Part shown: piece after piece, positions 19,901 through 28,682 of the stretch
Position numbering within the stretch: the stretch's first letter is position 1
Layout: every line of letters begins with the position of its first letter
NCBI GenBank assembly: GCA_965657795.1
Contig: CBFHQJ010000009.1
Coordinates: 12,605-76,604 of the forward strand
Reading direction: 5' to 3'
DNA from: SW10 sp965657795
GTDB taxonomy: Bacteria > Verrucomicrobiota > Verrucomicrobiia > Verrucomicrobiales > Akkermansiaceae
Length of the DNA: 64,000 nt
Made by a program: the position numbers and the translations under genes
Notes under the pieces: model-generated
What the model saw: the letters and a program-made list of their open reading frames with translations, nothing else
What the model was told of the DNA's origin: nothing
Databases searched by the model: none

Positions 19901-21826
19901 CGCAGCACTGTCGTTTCCGAAATAACGATGGGCGCGCTGTAAACCATCCCCGTCGATTGGGTCGGTTTTGAGTTATCCAAGGTGTAGCGAATCTCTGCGC
20001 CCGGAGTCTCCGAGGCGATGACAACGGAAACCGGATTCTCATAGATTCCACGGTCGACGGAGAACGAGGTATCCGCCACAAAATCCGCAAACCCGGTTGC
20101 ATTGGCCGCCCCAGGGGTCGGGATGGTGAAAAAGCCATCGGCGGCAGCCTCAAAATCGAAACCATAGGAAACATCAACTCGCTGCGCGGGATAGCCCGGA
20201 GCAAATTCGGAGACCCTCGTGAACCCATCCGGCTTCACCAAAGCCAGATACTCTCCATTCGAGGAAAGGCTGAAATTCGTGTGCAATTCAGACCCGGGAG
20301 CCGCACGATCTTTACCGCTCGCAAAGACCACCAGGTAATCACCCGGATCCAAGGTCAGGTTTGGGAAAGTCCACCTCGTCGGATTCGCGCTATTGTCGGT
20401 CAAATGATATCCGCCCAGCAAAACCGGATCATCACCCGGATTGTGAATTTCAATCCAATCCGACGCATTGCCGTCCTCATCGAGAAAGCCACTATCGTTC
20501 TGCGTTAGGAACTCCGATATGATGGGCTCGCCCGGCAAAACGACTCTAACGCGAACTTCCCTCACACTCGTCCCATTGGCATTGACGGCCGTCAAAACGT
20601 AATCGGTGGTGACTGTCGGAGTCACCATCAAGCTTGATTGGCCGGTCACATCAACTCCATTGAGATCCAGCGAAACAGCATTGGCGACATCCCAGCCCAG
20701 CGTAACGGAAGCCCCCGGCCCGATAAGCGCTTCGCTCGCACCAAATGAAAAGATGACCGGCTGGTCTGTCACCTCAACCGCCACCGCGGCAGCGCTCGTA
20801 CCCGCAGGCCGGGTCGTCGTCAGCAAGTAGGTCAAACTCTCGGTAGGGCCCGGATTCAGGGTGATGCTACCTTCACCCGAGGCGTCGGTCAGGCCCGTCA
20901 CATCGCCAACCCCTTGATCAATCACGACCGAGGTCGTATCCGTATTGACCGTCCACGAGAGTGTCAGTGGCTCTCCTTCCGGCAGGAGAGCCTGATCCGC
21001 AACAAAGCGGGTGATCCCCGGGTCCGGCGTCGCCAGCTCCAACTCCACAAACCCGCTCGCCCCCGAAGGAGCAGTTCCCGAAAATCCCGCCGAGCTCACC
21101 AAAACACCCGGGTTTCCCGAACCATCATCTTCGTAAATATTCACCACAAAGTTCTCCAAGCGATCCGTGCAACACGTGTCGGCCCGGCCAAAGATCCTCA
21201 CTCTGTCAATGTCCTCCGTCCTTCCAAGATCAAGCATGTATCGGGGAACTTCAGGCAATCCCAGATTGGTCGACCACACCGCCGCGCCCGACTCCAAATC
21301 ACCATCATAAACCGAAGTGGCCTGACCATGCTATGGAGGTGGTGGTCGGCGGATACTCGGTCGATGAACTGCCAGCCTGCACGAGGTCATTCTGGCTGGT
21401 GCCATCCGGATCAACCTCATCCGGAGTCTCTCCCGGCGCGAAGGCCTCGATTTCCGAAATATGAAGCCTCGTGTTGGAAGGCGTGTTCTTTACCAGCTCA
21501 ATAAACCGCCCTCTCGCCGGAATCAATCCCGGCGCGTCCTGCACCGCCACCGTGACTTGAGCACTACTCGAACCTGCCGTATTCGTGGCGCTGAGCGTGT
21601 AAATCGTTGTGACCAGCGGTGAAACCAGAATCTCGACTTCGCCATTCTCAACGGCCGCGCCATTGATCGCAAGGGAATCGAAATTAGTCACTTCCCAGCT
21701 CAAGGTCGCGGTGTCCCCCACATTGATGATCGGAGAATCGACCGAGAAACTCTCAATCACCGGCGTCTGGCCAAAAACCATCCGGGTAGCCAAAATCAAA
21801 TAACAAAAGACCCAAGTGCGGTGCAT
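16936..21826 (-). pseudogene. Large secreted F5/8C / lamin-tail / CotH protein gene with a +1 frameshift
   Basis: The first frame from ATG 21826 encodes a signal peptide, an Ig-like segment (V-I-E-S-F-S-V-D; L-S-W-E-V-T-N-F-D) and the start of an F5/8 type C (discoidin) domain, and stops at 21305. The domain continues in another frame as H-G-Q-A-T-S-V-Y-D-G-D-L. Removing one base near 21334-21338 joins the two, and the full interval is one base over a multiple of three. The remaining 1450 residues hold two more Ig-like segments, a lamin-tail domain (D-W-I-E-I-H-N-P-G), a chitobiase-like segment, a CotH-like region (Y-L-N-G-I-Y-W-G-Q-Y), a second lamin tail (S-E-I-M-Y-Q-P) and a C-terminal module ending E-F-I-R-L-Q. 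Architecture parallels 201-5525. Either recent decay or consensus error; everything downstream is intact. Confidence 0.75.
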
Positions 21827-21961
21827 CCTTCGAGACTACGAACTCGCCAACAAACGTGACAAGGGCCGAAAACGACTTAAGCTTCGGAATTTCACCACCA
21901 AAATTGGCTATCGACAGGTTTAGGGTTTTAGATTCCCCGTTTTCCCGTTTAAACAAAGCCC

Positions 21962-23425
21962 GTGCCAGTTTCAGACTACATCGTCACCATCGGACTTGAG
22001 GTTCATTGCCAGATCAAAACGAACACCAAGATGTTCTGCGGATGCGAAACCTCCTTCGCCGACGAACCGAACACCCACACCTGCCCGACCTGCCTCGGCC
22101 TGCCCGGCGCCCTTCCGGTTCTCAACGAATTTGCGATCGAGCGCACCATTCTCTCAGGCATGCTCCTCGGCTGCTCCACCCCACCCACCGTCGTTTGGGA
22201 CCGAAAGAACTACTTCTATCCGGACATGCCGAAGGACTACCAGATCACCCAGATGGACCTTCCCCTCTGCCTCGGCGGTGGCGTTCCTCTTTACGATCAC
22301 AACTACCCCAAGGACGCCCAGAAAAAGATCAAGAACCCCGGCAAAGTCGTCGAACTCAATCGCATCCACCTTGAAGAGGACGTCGCCAAATCGACCCACC
22401 TCGCCAAGACCACCCTCATCGATTTCAACCGCGCCGGCACCCCGCTCATGGAGATCGTGACCGAGCCCGACATCGAGTCTGCCGAAGAAACCTTCGCCTA
22501 CCTCAAGTCACTCCAGCAAATCCTCATCGCCGGCGGCATCTCGGATGCCGATATGGACAAAGGGCAAATGCGTTGCGACGTGAACATATCCGTTCGTAAA
22601 AACGAAAGCGACCCCCTGGGCACCAAGATCGAGCTCAAGAACATGAACTCTACCTCCGCCGTGCGCCGCGCCATCCACTATGAGGTCGCGCGCCAGTGCG
22701 AAGCCCTCGATAATGGCGAAACCCTCGTACAAGCCACCTGGCGCTGGGACGAAGACCTCGGTGAAACCCAGGAAATGCGCACCAAGGAAGACGCACACGA
22801 CTACCGCTACTTTCCCGATCCCGACCTTCTTCCGGTCAAGACCGCCGACTACATCGAGAAAGTCCGCCCGCTCGTCCCCGAACTTCCCCACGAAAAATCA
22901 GCCCGCTTCCAGAAGGAACTTGGCCTCACCGAATACGACGCTTCGGTCATCACTTCCGATGTTCAACTTGTCTCGTACTTCGAAACCACCGTCGCTTCCG
23001 CTAAAACTCCCGGCAAGAAGGTGGCCAACTGGATTATCAACAACCTCCTTGGGCTCCTCAATGAAAAGTCAGTCGAGATCCAAGACTCACCCGTCACGCC
23101 AGTCAAACTCTCGGAAGTTCTAAACCTCATCGAAGCCGGGACGGTCTCCAACAGCCAGGCCAAAGAACTTTTTACCGCCCTCTGGGATTTTCCCGAAAAA
23201 GACCCTGCTGCCCTCGCCAAGGAGATGGGCTTTGAACCTGCTGACACCGGAGCCATCGACGCCCTCATCGATGAAGTCATCGCCGCCAACCCCGACAAGG
23301 TGGCCGAGATTCAGGGCGGAAACGAAAAGCTCCTCAACTTCCTCACTGGTCAGGTCATGAAAGCCTCCAAAGGCAAAGCCAATCCCAAGATCGCCACCGA
23401 AGGACTTCGAGCCAAGCTCCTTTAA
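21962..23425 (+). CDS. gatB: Aspartyl/glutamyl-tRNA(Asn/Gln) amidotransferase subunit B
   Basis: 487 residues from GTG 21962. GatB is the kinase/transamidase subunit of GatCAB, which converts Glu-tRNA(Gln) and Asp-tRNA(Asn) to the amidated forms using ATP and ammonia channelled from GatA. Recognisable features are Y-I-V-T-I-G-L-E-V-H at the start, the zinc-site cysteines C-x-C...C-P-T-C-L-G-L-P-G, R-K-N-Y-F-Y-P-D-M-P-K-D-Y-Q, F-N-R-A-G-T-P-L-M-E-I-V, M-R-C-D-V-N-I-S-V-R, E-L-K-N-M-N-S, and the C-terminal YqeY-like tail ending G-Q-V-M-K-A-S-K-G-K-A-N-P. Length matches the family. gatA and gatC are not adjacent in this window. A phosphoesterase gene starts one base after its stop, so they are probably cotranscribed. 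Confidence 0.97.
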   Translation: MPVSDYIVTIGLEVHCQIKTNTKMFCGCETSFADEPNTHTCPTCLGLPGALPVLNEFAIERTILSGMLLGCSTPPTVVWDRKNYFYPDMPKDYQITQMDLPLCLGGGVPLYDHNYPKDAQKKIKNPGKVVELNRIHLEEDVAKSTHLAKTTLIDFNRAGTPLMEIVTEPDIESAEETFAYLKSLQQILIAGGISDADMDKGQMRCDVNISVRKNESDPLGTKIELKNMNSTSAVRRAIHYEVARQCEALDNGETLVQATWRWDEDLGETQEMRTKEDAHDYRYFPDPDLLPVKTADYIEKVRPLVPELPHEKSARFQKELGLTEYDASVITSDVQLVSYFETTVASAKTPGKKVANWIINNLLGLLNEKSVEIQDSPVTPVKLSEVLNLIEAGTVSNSQAKELFTALWDFPEKDPAALAKEMGFEPADTGAIDALIDEVIAANPDKVAEIQGGNEKLLNFLTGQVMKASKGKANPKIATEGLRAKLL

Positions 23426-23426
23426 G

Positions 23427-24110
23427 ATGACCGGCCTCGTCATCTCCGACCTCCACCTCTTCGCAGGTCGTTCCGATGGCGAAATCCTCTTCGCCGGGCT
23501 TCAAGACAAACTCGACTCCGTCGACCTTCTCGTTCTGAACGGCGACACTTTTGACTTCCGGTGGAGCCATTTCAGCACCGAGGAAGAGAGCATCAATGCC
23601 GCCCTCCAGTGGCTCGATCTACTTCGGAAGAAATGCCCCAAACTGGAGATCCACTACGTCCTCGGAAACCACGATTGCCTCACCCGGTTTCGCGAGCGCC
23701 TGCCCACTTCTCCCAATTTTCACCTACACGAATTCCACCTCCAGCTGGGTTCCTGCATCTTTCTCCACGGCGATTGCAGCAACTGGAGCATGACTCCTGA
23801 GAAGCTCAAAAAATACCGTCAGGACTGGAGTCACGATTCCCCAAAGGGCGGGCTGTCGAAAAAAATCTACCGGCTCGTCGATACCATCGGCCTGAACCGC
23901 CTCTTCCATCACCTCTACTTTCGCGAAGCCGCCACGGTCGCCAGGGTTGAAAGATTTCTCGGAAATTTCCTTAAAGGCGTCACCCGCTGTTACTTCGGTC
24001 ACACCCACGTACCTTTCTCAAACCATCGCCGAAACGGAGTTAAATTTTTCAACACCGGCTCGGGAATTCGCGGCATGGGGTTCAATCCTCAGAACTTCGA
24101 AGTCGCCTAA
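23427..24110 (+). CDS. LpxH-like metallophosphoesterase
   Basis: 227 residues. Calcineurin-like phosphoesterase with the full dimetal motif set: S-D-L-H-L (D8, H10), N-G-D-T-F-D (D40), G-N-H-D (80-83), a middle H-G-D-C and the late G-H-T-H-V. The order and length resemble UDP-2,3-diacylglucosamine diphosphatase (LpxH/YbbF) of lipid A synthesis, but the N-G-D-T-F-D and C-terminal sequence do not settle the substrate. It starts one base after the gatB stop, suggesting translational coupling. Its last four bases overlap the end of the convergent phosphatase gene at 24107-24775. Confidence 0.85.
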   Translation: MTGLVISDLHLFAGRSDGEILFAGLQDKLDSVDLLVLNGDTFDFRWSHFSTEEESINAALQWLDLLRKKCPKLEIHYVLGNHDCLTRFRERLPTSPNFHLHEFHLQLGSCIFLHGDCSNWSMTPEKLKKYRQDWSHDSPKGGLSKKIYRLVDTIGLNRLFHHLYFREAATVARVERFLGNFLKGVTRCYFGHTHVPFSNHRRNGVKFFNTGSGIRGMGFNPQNFEVA

Positions 24111-24775
24111 CCCTCCGGCAAATCGTCAAGCAACATTTGACGGAATTCCCCCCGCTCGTTGGTTTGCCAAATCTTGCCGGAATCCAGATCCAGGGCGCTC
24201 AACCATCCACCGCCATAGGCACAGGTATCGAGACAAATCGCGTGCCCGAGATTCGTGGGCAAATCCCCCTGAATGGTATGCCCGCAAACCACCGTCTTAC
24301 CCGATTGGTGGGGTCGCTGACTGTAAAAACGTTGATAGTAGTAAGTCTCTCTATCCTGCTCGTCCACGGGAACCCCGGCCTCCACTCCCGCATGCACCAA
24401 AATGTGTTCGTCCAACTCGTGGTAGAGGGCCGCACTTTTCATGAACTCCCAATGCTCTTCCGGCACATCCTCAAAACCACCCCCATAGGAATCAAGAGTG
24501 TCGCGTCCGCCACACATCCCACTCAAAAACCTTTCGCAATCCTGCTTCGTGTCCAGCGCCCGGATCATCTGAATCTCATGATTCCCCATCAAATGAACCA
24601 GGCGATGGCTTTGCTTTTTTTCGAGCAGGTAATCGATCACGCCTTTCGAATCGGGGCCGCGATCCACGTAGTCGCCCAGCGTCACCACCAAATCTTCAGG
24701 TGAGGGAGCAACCACTTCAAACATTGTCTCCAAGGCCTTCAGGCAGCCGTGAACATCTCCAATTACCAATCTCAT
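24107..24775 (-). CDS. PP1/PP2A-type serine/threonine phosphatase-like metallophosphoesterase
   Basis: 222 residues. Motifs of the PPP phosphatase superfamily are complete: G-D-V-H-G (6-10), G-D-Y-V-D-R-G (34-40), G-N-H-E (64-67), a H-A-G-V segment and C-G-H-T late in the protein. L-D-T-C-A-Y-G-G-G-W-L near the end is characteristic of the small bacterial PrpA/ApaH-like group. It could dephosphorylate proteins or act on dinucleoside polyphosphates; sequence alone does not decide. The ATG overlaps the stop of the upstream MmcQ/YjbR gene (ATGA, 24772-24775), showing an operon with it. Confidence 0.9.
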   Translation of the reverse strand: MRLVIGDVHGCLKALETMFEVVAPSPEDLVVTLGDYVDRGPDSKGVIDYLLEKKQSHRLVHLMGNHEIQMIRALDTKQDCERFLSGMCGGRDTLDSYGGGFEDVPEEHWEFMKSAALYHELDEHILVHAGVEAGVPVDEQDRETYYYQRFYSQRPHQSGKTVVCGHTIQGDLPTNLGHAICLDTCAYGGGWLSALDLDSGKIWQTNERGEFRQMLLDDLPEG

Positions 24776-25131
24776 TTTCCCAGTGCGGCTTGTAGTTTCT
24801 TCGGCATTCCTTTCACCACCAAATCATAAGAGTGGTCAATCAACTCACGCACCAAATCGCCCGGGAGCGAGTCATCGAGCACAAGGGTATTCCAGTGCTT
24901 CTTGTTCATGTGATAGCCCGGCAAGATCGCCTCGTGCTCATCCCGCAACTCCAGCGCTCTTTCCGGATCGCACTTCAAATTCACCCGGCCCACTTCATCC
25001 TCGAAACCCAAAGTCGCAAACATCTTCCCAAGAACCTTATAAACCAAAACTTCCGGCCCAAACGGCGTCTCTTCGCTCACCTCCGGCTTTGCCATCATGT
25101 GACTCCGGGCATCGTCCGCCAAAAAACTCAT
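24772..25131 (-). CDS. MmcQ/YjbR family protein
   Basis: 119 residues if started at the ATG at 25129-25131, which fits the family length (about 115-120) and the usual start about 22 residues before E-E-T-P-F-G. An upstream ATG at 25198-25200 with a G-G-G-G-A box would add 23 residues with no family similarity. Conserved elements: T-P-F-G-P-E-V-L-V-Y-K-V-L-G-K-M-F-A, V-N-L-K-C-D-P-E-R-A, G-Y-H-M-N-K-K-H-W-N-T-L and a final helix S-Y-D-L-V-V-K-G-M-P-K-K. The fold is CyaY-like; several members bind DNA, but the cellular role is unclear. Translationally coupled to the phosphatase gene downstream (4-base overlap). Confidence 0.85.
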   Translation of the reverse strand: MSFLADDARSHMMAKPEVSEETPFGPEVLVYKVLGKMFATLGFEDEVGRVNLKCDPERALELRDEHEAILPGYHMNKKHWNTLVLDDSLPGDLVRELIDHSYDLVVKGMPKKLQAALGK

Positions 25132-25198
25132 ACCCGACCATTTCAATTTTTCGCCGGATTTCAATCCCACATTCCGGCCTGATTGGTCAGAATCGGTC

Positions 25199-25678
25199 AT
25201 GCCAGTTTCCCCAAAAGAACAACTTACGATTGAGGATTGTCCTTGTTGCGACAGCAATACCCTTATCGCCCAAGGAAGCGTTCGAACCGGGCAAGGCCCG
25301 GATACTGACTACTGGGTCAGATGGAGTGAAAAACATCCGGAGATTCCCATGCTCTTTGTCGTCACCGAGCCCAAAACCAAGCGCCCTGTTGCCAGCCTCT
25401 ATTCGATCGAGCTTGAGAGCTTCATGATCGTAGAGCCAGGCAATGAATTCGTGGGTCTGGGAATGCTGGAAAATCCACTTTCCAGAGATGAAGTCATCGG
25501 CACTCCGGTAGCACAAAAAATCTTCGCTTATCTCGATGAGATTTTTCTCAATGATCAGGCCGTGAACAAATTCGCTTCGACACCAATCTCTCCACCGAAG
25601 TCTGCCCTCGATTCGGTGCACATTCGTATTTTCTTGGCAATCATTGCCGCAACCGTGATTTACCTCGTCACCAGATAG
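25199..25678 (+). CDS. Tail-anchored hypothetical protein with N-terminal C-P-C-C
   Basis: 159 residues; family not recognised. An N-terminal C-P-C-C-D-S could form part of a metal site, although no second cysteine pair is present. The middle is mixed alpha/beta (L-F-V-V-T-E-P; I-E-L-E-S-F-M-I-V). The last 16 residues form one hydrophobic segment (I-F-L-A-I-I-A-A-T-V-I-Y-L-V) followed by T-R, a C-terminal membrane anchor. The start ATG overlaps, in the opposite direction, the alternative ATG of the MmcQ/YjbR gene (shared c-a-t-g at 25198-25201). Terminates with TAG. No predicted operon partner. Confidence 0.65.
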   Translation: MPVSPKEQLTIEDCPCCDSNTLIAQGSVRTGQGPDTDYWVRWSEKHPEIPMLFVVTEPKTKRPVASLYSIELESFMIVEPGNEFVGLGMLENPLSRDEVIGTPVAQKIFAYLDEIFLNDQAVNKFASTPISPPKSALDSVHIRIFLAIIAATVIYLVTR

Positions 25679-25828
25679 CGGGAGAAGACTACGATCTCCA
25701 AATCTCATCCACTATCTTTAAAACGGAGAGGCTGTCTCCAGCCTGCCTGCGAGACAACGGCCCCCGGACCTACTGACACTCTGGAGAGATGTCACTCCCT
25801 GTCTCACTCTCCGATTTTCTCAAATAAC

Positions 25829-25857
25829 CTTTGCGCCTTCGCGCCTTCGCGGTTCAC
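25829..25857 (+). repeat. Short tandem g-c-g-c-c-t-t-c motif
   Basis: Two copies of gcgccttc preceded by cttt and followed by gcggttca. Similar 'cctttgcgccttcgcggtt' sequences recur between genes in many bacterial genomes. It lies in the 216-bp spacer before the HAD phosphatase gene; function unknown. Confidence 0.4.
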
Positions 25858-25894
25858 TTCACCCAACCAAGCTGACAGCCCCATTTCAAACCTC

Positions 25895-26545
25895 GTGCTC
25901 AGATCCCAAATCTCATCCATCCTCTTCGACTTCGACGGGGTCATCCTCGACACCGAATGGTCCATCTACGAATCCATGCGCGAAGTCTTCGTCGAACACG
26001 GTCACGAGCTCCCGCTCGAAGAATACGTCAAATGCATCGGTTCAGACTTCAACACCTGGTCACCCGAAACCATGCTCGAAGAACTGACCGGTAAGACTTT
26101 CGACTGGGAGACCATCGGTCTTGCCCGCAACAAGTGGATCCGCGAGGAGATTGCCAAGCTCGACGCCATGCCCGGCGTTCGCGAGGCCGCCGCTCTCTCC
26201 AAAGACCTCAACCTCCCCATCGCCATCGTCTCGAGCTCCAACCACAAGTGGGTCGACGGCTGGCTCGAAAAGCTCGGCCTTCTCGAAACCTTCGACCAAA
26301 TCATCGCACGGGAGGATGCCCCGCGTATCAAACCCGCCCCCGATCTTTATGTGGAAGCAGTCAAACGCCTCGACCTCCCGCCTTCAAAGTGCCTCGTCAT
26401 CGAGGACTCTCTCAATGGTATGAAGTCCGCCCACGAAGCCGGCTGCCCCGTTGCCGCCATTCCAAACCGCATCACCCAATGCATTGATTTCTCCGCCGCC
26501 GAATATCAATATCCCTCCCTCATCGAGCTCCTTGACGATCTGTAA
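25895..26545 (+). CDS. HAD-superfamily phosphatase (beta-phosphoglucomutase-like)
   Basis: 216 residues from GTG 25895. Class IA HAD hydrolase: motif I F-D-F-D-G-V-I-L-D-T (nucleophile D12, acid/base D14), a four-helix cap, motif II V-S-S-S-N, motif III lysine in R-I-K-P-A-P-D and motif IV V-I-E-D-S-L-N-G. R-I-K-P-A-P-D-L-Y and the D-S-x-N-G are typical of beta-phosphoglucomutase-like and 2-deoxyglucose-6-phosphatase-like enzymes, which act on small phosphosugars. The exact substrate is not predictable. Its stop overlaps the ATG of apbE by one base, so the two are cotranscribed. Confidence 0.9.
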   Translation: MLRSQISSILFDFDGVILDTEWSIYESMREVFVEHGHELPLEEYVKCIGSDFNTWSPETMLEELTGKTFDWETIGLARNKWIREEIAKLDAMPGVREAAALSKDLNLPIAIVSSSNHKWVDGWLEKLGLLETFDQIIAREDAPRIKPAPDLYVEAVKRLDLPPSKCLVIEDSLNGMKSAHEAGCPVAAIPNRITQCIDFSAAEYQYPSLIELLDDL

Positions 26546-27546
26546 TGCGTTTTTTTCTCCTCCTTCTTTGCCTCCTTCTCGCCTTCGGGTACGCTAAGCC
26601 CCCGACTCCCAAAAAAGCGGCAAACCCTCCCGACACCGTGCGTGTCGAAAGCGAGCGCCCCCTCATGGGAACTCTCTTCAAAATCATCACTCATTCCGAG
26701 GACCCCAAAAAAGCGACCCTCGCCATGGAGGAAGCACTCGATCTTGCCGCTAACTTCGGAAATCGCGCCACCGACTACGATCCTAAATCCGAACTCAATC
26801 AACTGACCCAATCAGAACCCGGCGTCCCGGTCCCCGTCAGCAAGGAACTCTTCAAAGTCCTCTTTCTCGGTAAAAAACTGGCTCAAGAAACAAACGGCAT
26901 TTTCGACCCGACCTTCGGCCCCCTCACCCACCTCTGGCGCGAAACCCGCAAAACAAAACGAGTGCCCTCCGCAGACGAAATCGCCGCCGCCCGCAATCGT
27001 TGCGGGATTGATTTCCTTACCTTCGATGAGAAAAAGCAAACCATCACCGTAAAACGTAAAGACCTTCAACTCGACCTCGGAGGCATCGCGAAAGGATTCG
27101 CAGCCGACCTCATCTTCGACCACCTCGCGAAAAAAGGCTTCAAGCAAACCCTCGTCGCTGCCGCCGGAGATCTCCGCATGGGCGACCCACCTCCGGGAAA
27201 AAAAGGCTGGTTGATCGGCCTCCGGACCTTTCGCCTCACCCCCACCGAAAGTCTTCCCCTCAAAAACTGCGCTGTCTCAACCTCGGGTGACCTCTTCCAG
27301 CGCGTCACCACCGGCGGCAAAACTTATTCCCACCTCATCGACCTCCGCACCGGACTCGGCCTCACCACCCGCCGAGCCGCCTCCGTCGTCATGCCCGAGG
27401 CCAAAATGACGGACCCCCTCGCCACCGCCGCCTGCCTCTCCAAAGATCCCAAAACTCTCTTCAACAAATTCCCCGACGCCTCCATCCGCGTCATCTACGA
27501 GGACCGCACCATCCCGCCAATCACCACTGGAATTTTCGCCGAGTAA
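26545..27546 (+). CDS. apbE: FAD:protein FMN transferase
   Basis: 333 residues with a signal peptide (F-F-L-L-L-L-C-L-L-L-A-F). ApbE proteins act outside the inner membrane and attach FMN covalently to Thr/Ser of target flavoproteins such as NqrB, NqrC and RnfG, using FAD and Mg2+. Features: P-L-M-G-T-L-F-K-I at the start, N-G-I-F-D-P-T-F-G-P-L, D-L-G-G-I-A-K-G-F-A-A-D, A-A-G-D-L-R, T-Y-S-H-L-I-D-L-R-T-G and the metal-binding T-D-P-L-A-T-A near the end. The usual H-I-I-D-P-x-T-G appears here as H-L-I-D-L-R-T-G. The flavoprotein target is not in the window. The ATG overlaps the stop of the HAD gene. Confidence 0.93.
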   Translation: MRFFLLLLCLLLAFGYAKPPTPKKAANPPDTVRVESERPLMGTLFKIITHSEDPKKATLAMEEALDLAANFGNRATDYDPKSELNQLTQSEPGVPVPVSKELFKVLFLGKKLAQETNGIFDPTFGPLTHLWRETRKTKRVPSADEIAAARNRCGIDFLTFDEKKQTITVKRKDLQLDLGGIAKGFAADLIFDHLAKKGFKQTLVAAAGDLRMGDPPPGKKGWLIGLRTFRLTPTESLPLKNCAVSTSGDLFQRVTTGGKTYSHLIDLRTGLGLTTRRAASVVMPEAKMTDPLATAACLSKDPKTLFNKFPDASIRVIYEDRTIPPITTGIFAE

Positions 27547-27593
27547 ATCACGAGGAATAATTCCCTTTGTTCATTGCTCATTTAGGGAGACAA

Positions 27594-28664
27594 GTGAATG
27601 TTCTTGCAATGACTCTCGACGAATTTGAATCAGCCATCGAGGTATGGCTCTCCCAAGGGGCGACCGACATCTTCCTCAGTGAAGATCAGCGGACCCGCAT
27701 TCGAATGAACGGTGAAGTCGTTCCAGCTTCCGAATCCACCATGTCCCGTCAGGATCTCACTTCACTTTGGCAGGCCTGTGGAGTGGATCCGGACTCCTCA
27801 CACGAAAGCGACTCTCGCTACCAGATGAAAAATGGCGGCTACTTGCGGGCAAATCTCTACCGGGCCATGGGAAGTCTTTCCGCCGCCATCCGCCCCATCA
27901 AAGCGATCATCCCCGCTCTGGATTCCCTCGGCCTGCCCACTGATTTGATACGCCACTGGATTCATCGCCGCTCCGGTCTGATCCTCGTTACCGGCACCAC
28001 CGGATCCGGAAAATCAACCACTCTGGCTGCCGCCCTCGAAGAACTCAACGAAAGCCGCCAAAGCCACATCATCACCCTGGAAGATCCCATCGAATACCTC
28101 TTCCAAAACAAGCACTCGTTCTTCTCCCAACGCGAACTCAATTCCGACACCGCCAGGTTCTCAACCGCCCTCCGGGCCTCTCTGCGACAAAACCCCGACG
28201 TCATTATGATCGGAGAAATCCGGGACGAGGAAACGGCCCAACTGGCCCTCCGCGCCTCGGAAACAGGCCATCTCGTTCTCAGCACCCTTCACAGCTCAGG
28301 GGTAGTCGAAGCAATCGAGCGGCTTGGCAACCTCTTCCCGGAAAACCACGGCGCCACTTCAAGAATGCTTCTTTCACGACAGCTCGTCGGAGTCATCAAC
28401 CAGAAGCTCCTGCCCGGCACCGACGGCTCACTCAAACTCGTCTCGGAATACCTTCAAAACGACGGAGCAGTGCGCGGATGGGTTCGTGACGGACGCTACA
28501 GTGACATCATTGATCATTTGCAACGCCCGCAGGACGATCAAACCCGAAACATGCTCACAAGCATTGTGGAGGGCTATCAGCACGGTCTCATTGCTGAAGA
28601 GATCGCACGTGACGCGGCCCCGAACCCCGGCGACTTTGACCGCATCATCCGTGGCATTTCCTAA
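27594..28664 (+). CDS. Type IV pilus retraction ATPase, PilT/PilU-like
   Basis: 356 residues from GTG 27594, chosen because A-G-G-G-A-G lies 5-9 bases upstream; the open frame allows TTG 27567 and ATG 27609. Secretion-superfamily hexameric ATPase with an N-terminal PAS-like half and a C-terminal RecA-like half: Walker A G-T-T-G-S-G-K-S-T-T, Asp box I-I-T-L-E-D-P-I-E-Y, Walker B I-M-I-G-E-I-R-D, His box E-T-G-H-L-V-L-S-T-L-H. The retraction motif A-I-R-N-L-I-R-E of PilT is replaced by A-V-R-G-W-V-R-D. It should act at the base of a type IV pilus. It is followed after 18 bases by a paralog; no other pilus genes are here. Confidence 0.9.
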   Translation: MNVLAMTLDEFESAIEVWLSQGATDIFLSEDQRTRIRMNGEVVPASESTMSRQDLTSLWQACGVDPDSSHESDSRYQMKNGGYLRANLYRAMGSLSAAIRPIKAIIPALDSLGLPTDLIRHWIHRRSGLILVTGTTGSGKSTTLAAALEELNESRQSHIITLEDPIEYLFQNKHSFFSQRELNSDTARFSTALRASLRQNPDVIMIGEIRDEETAQLALRASETGHLVLSTLHSSGVVEAIERLGNLFPENHGATSRMLLSRQLVGVINQKLLPGTDGSLKLVSEYLQNDGAVRGWVRDGRYSDIIDHLQRPQDDQTRNMLTSIVEGYQHGLIAEEIARDAAPNPGDFDRIIRGIS

Positions 28665-28682
28665 CTCAAACTTTCACCTACC

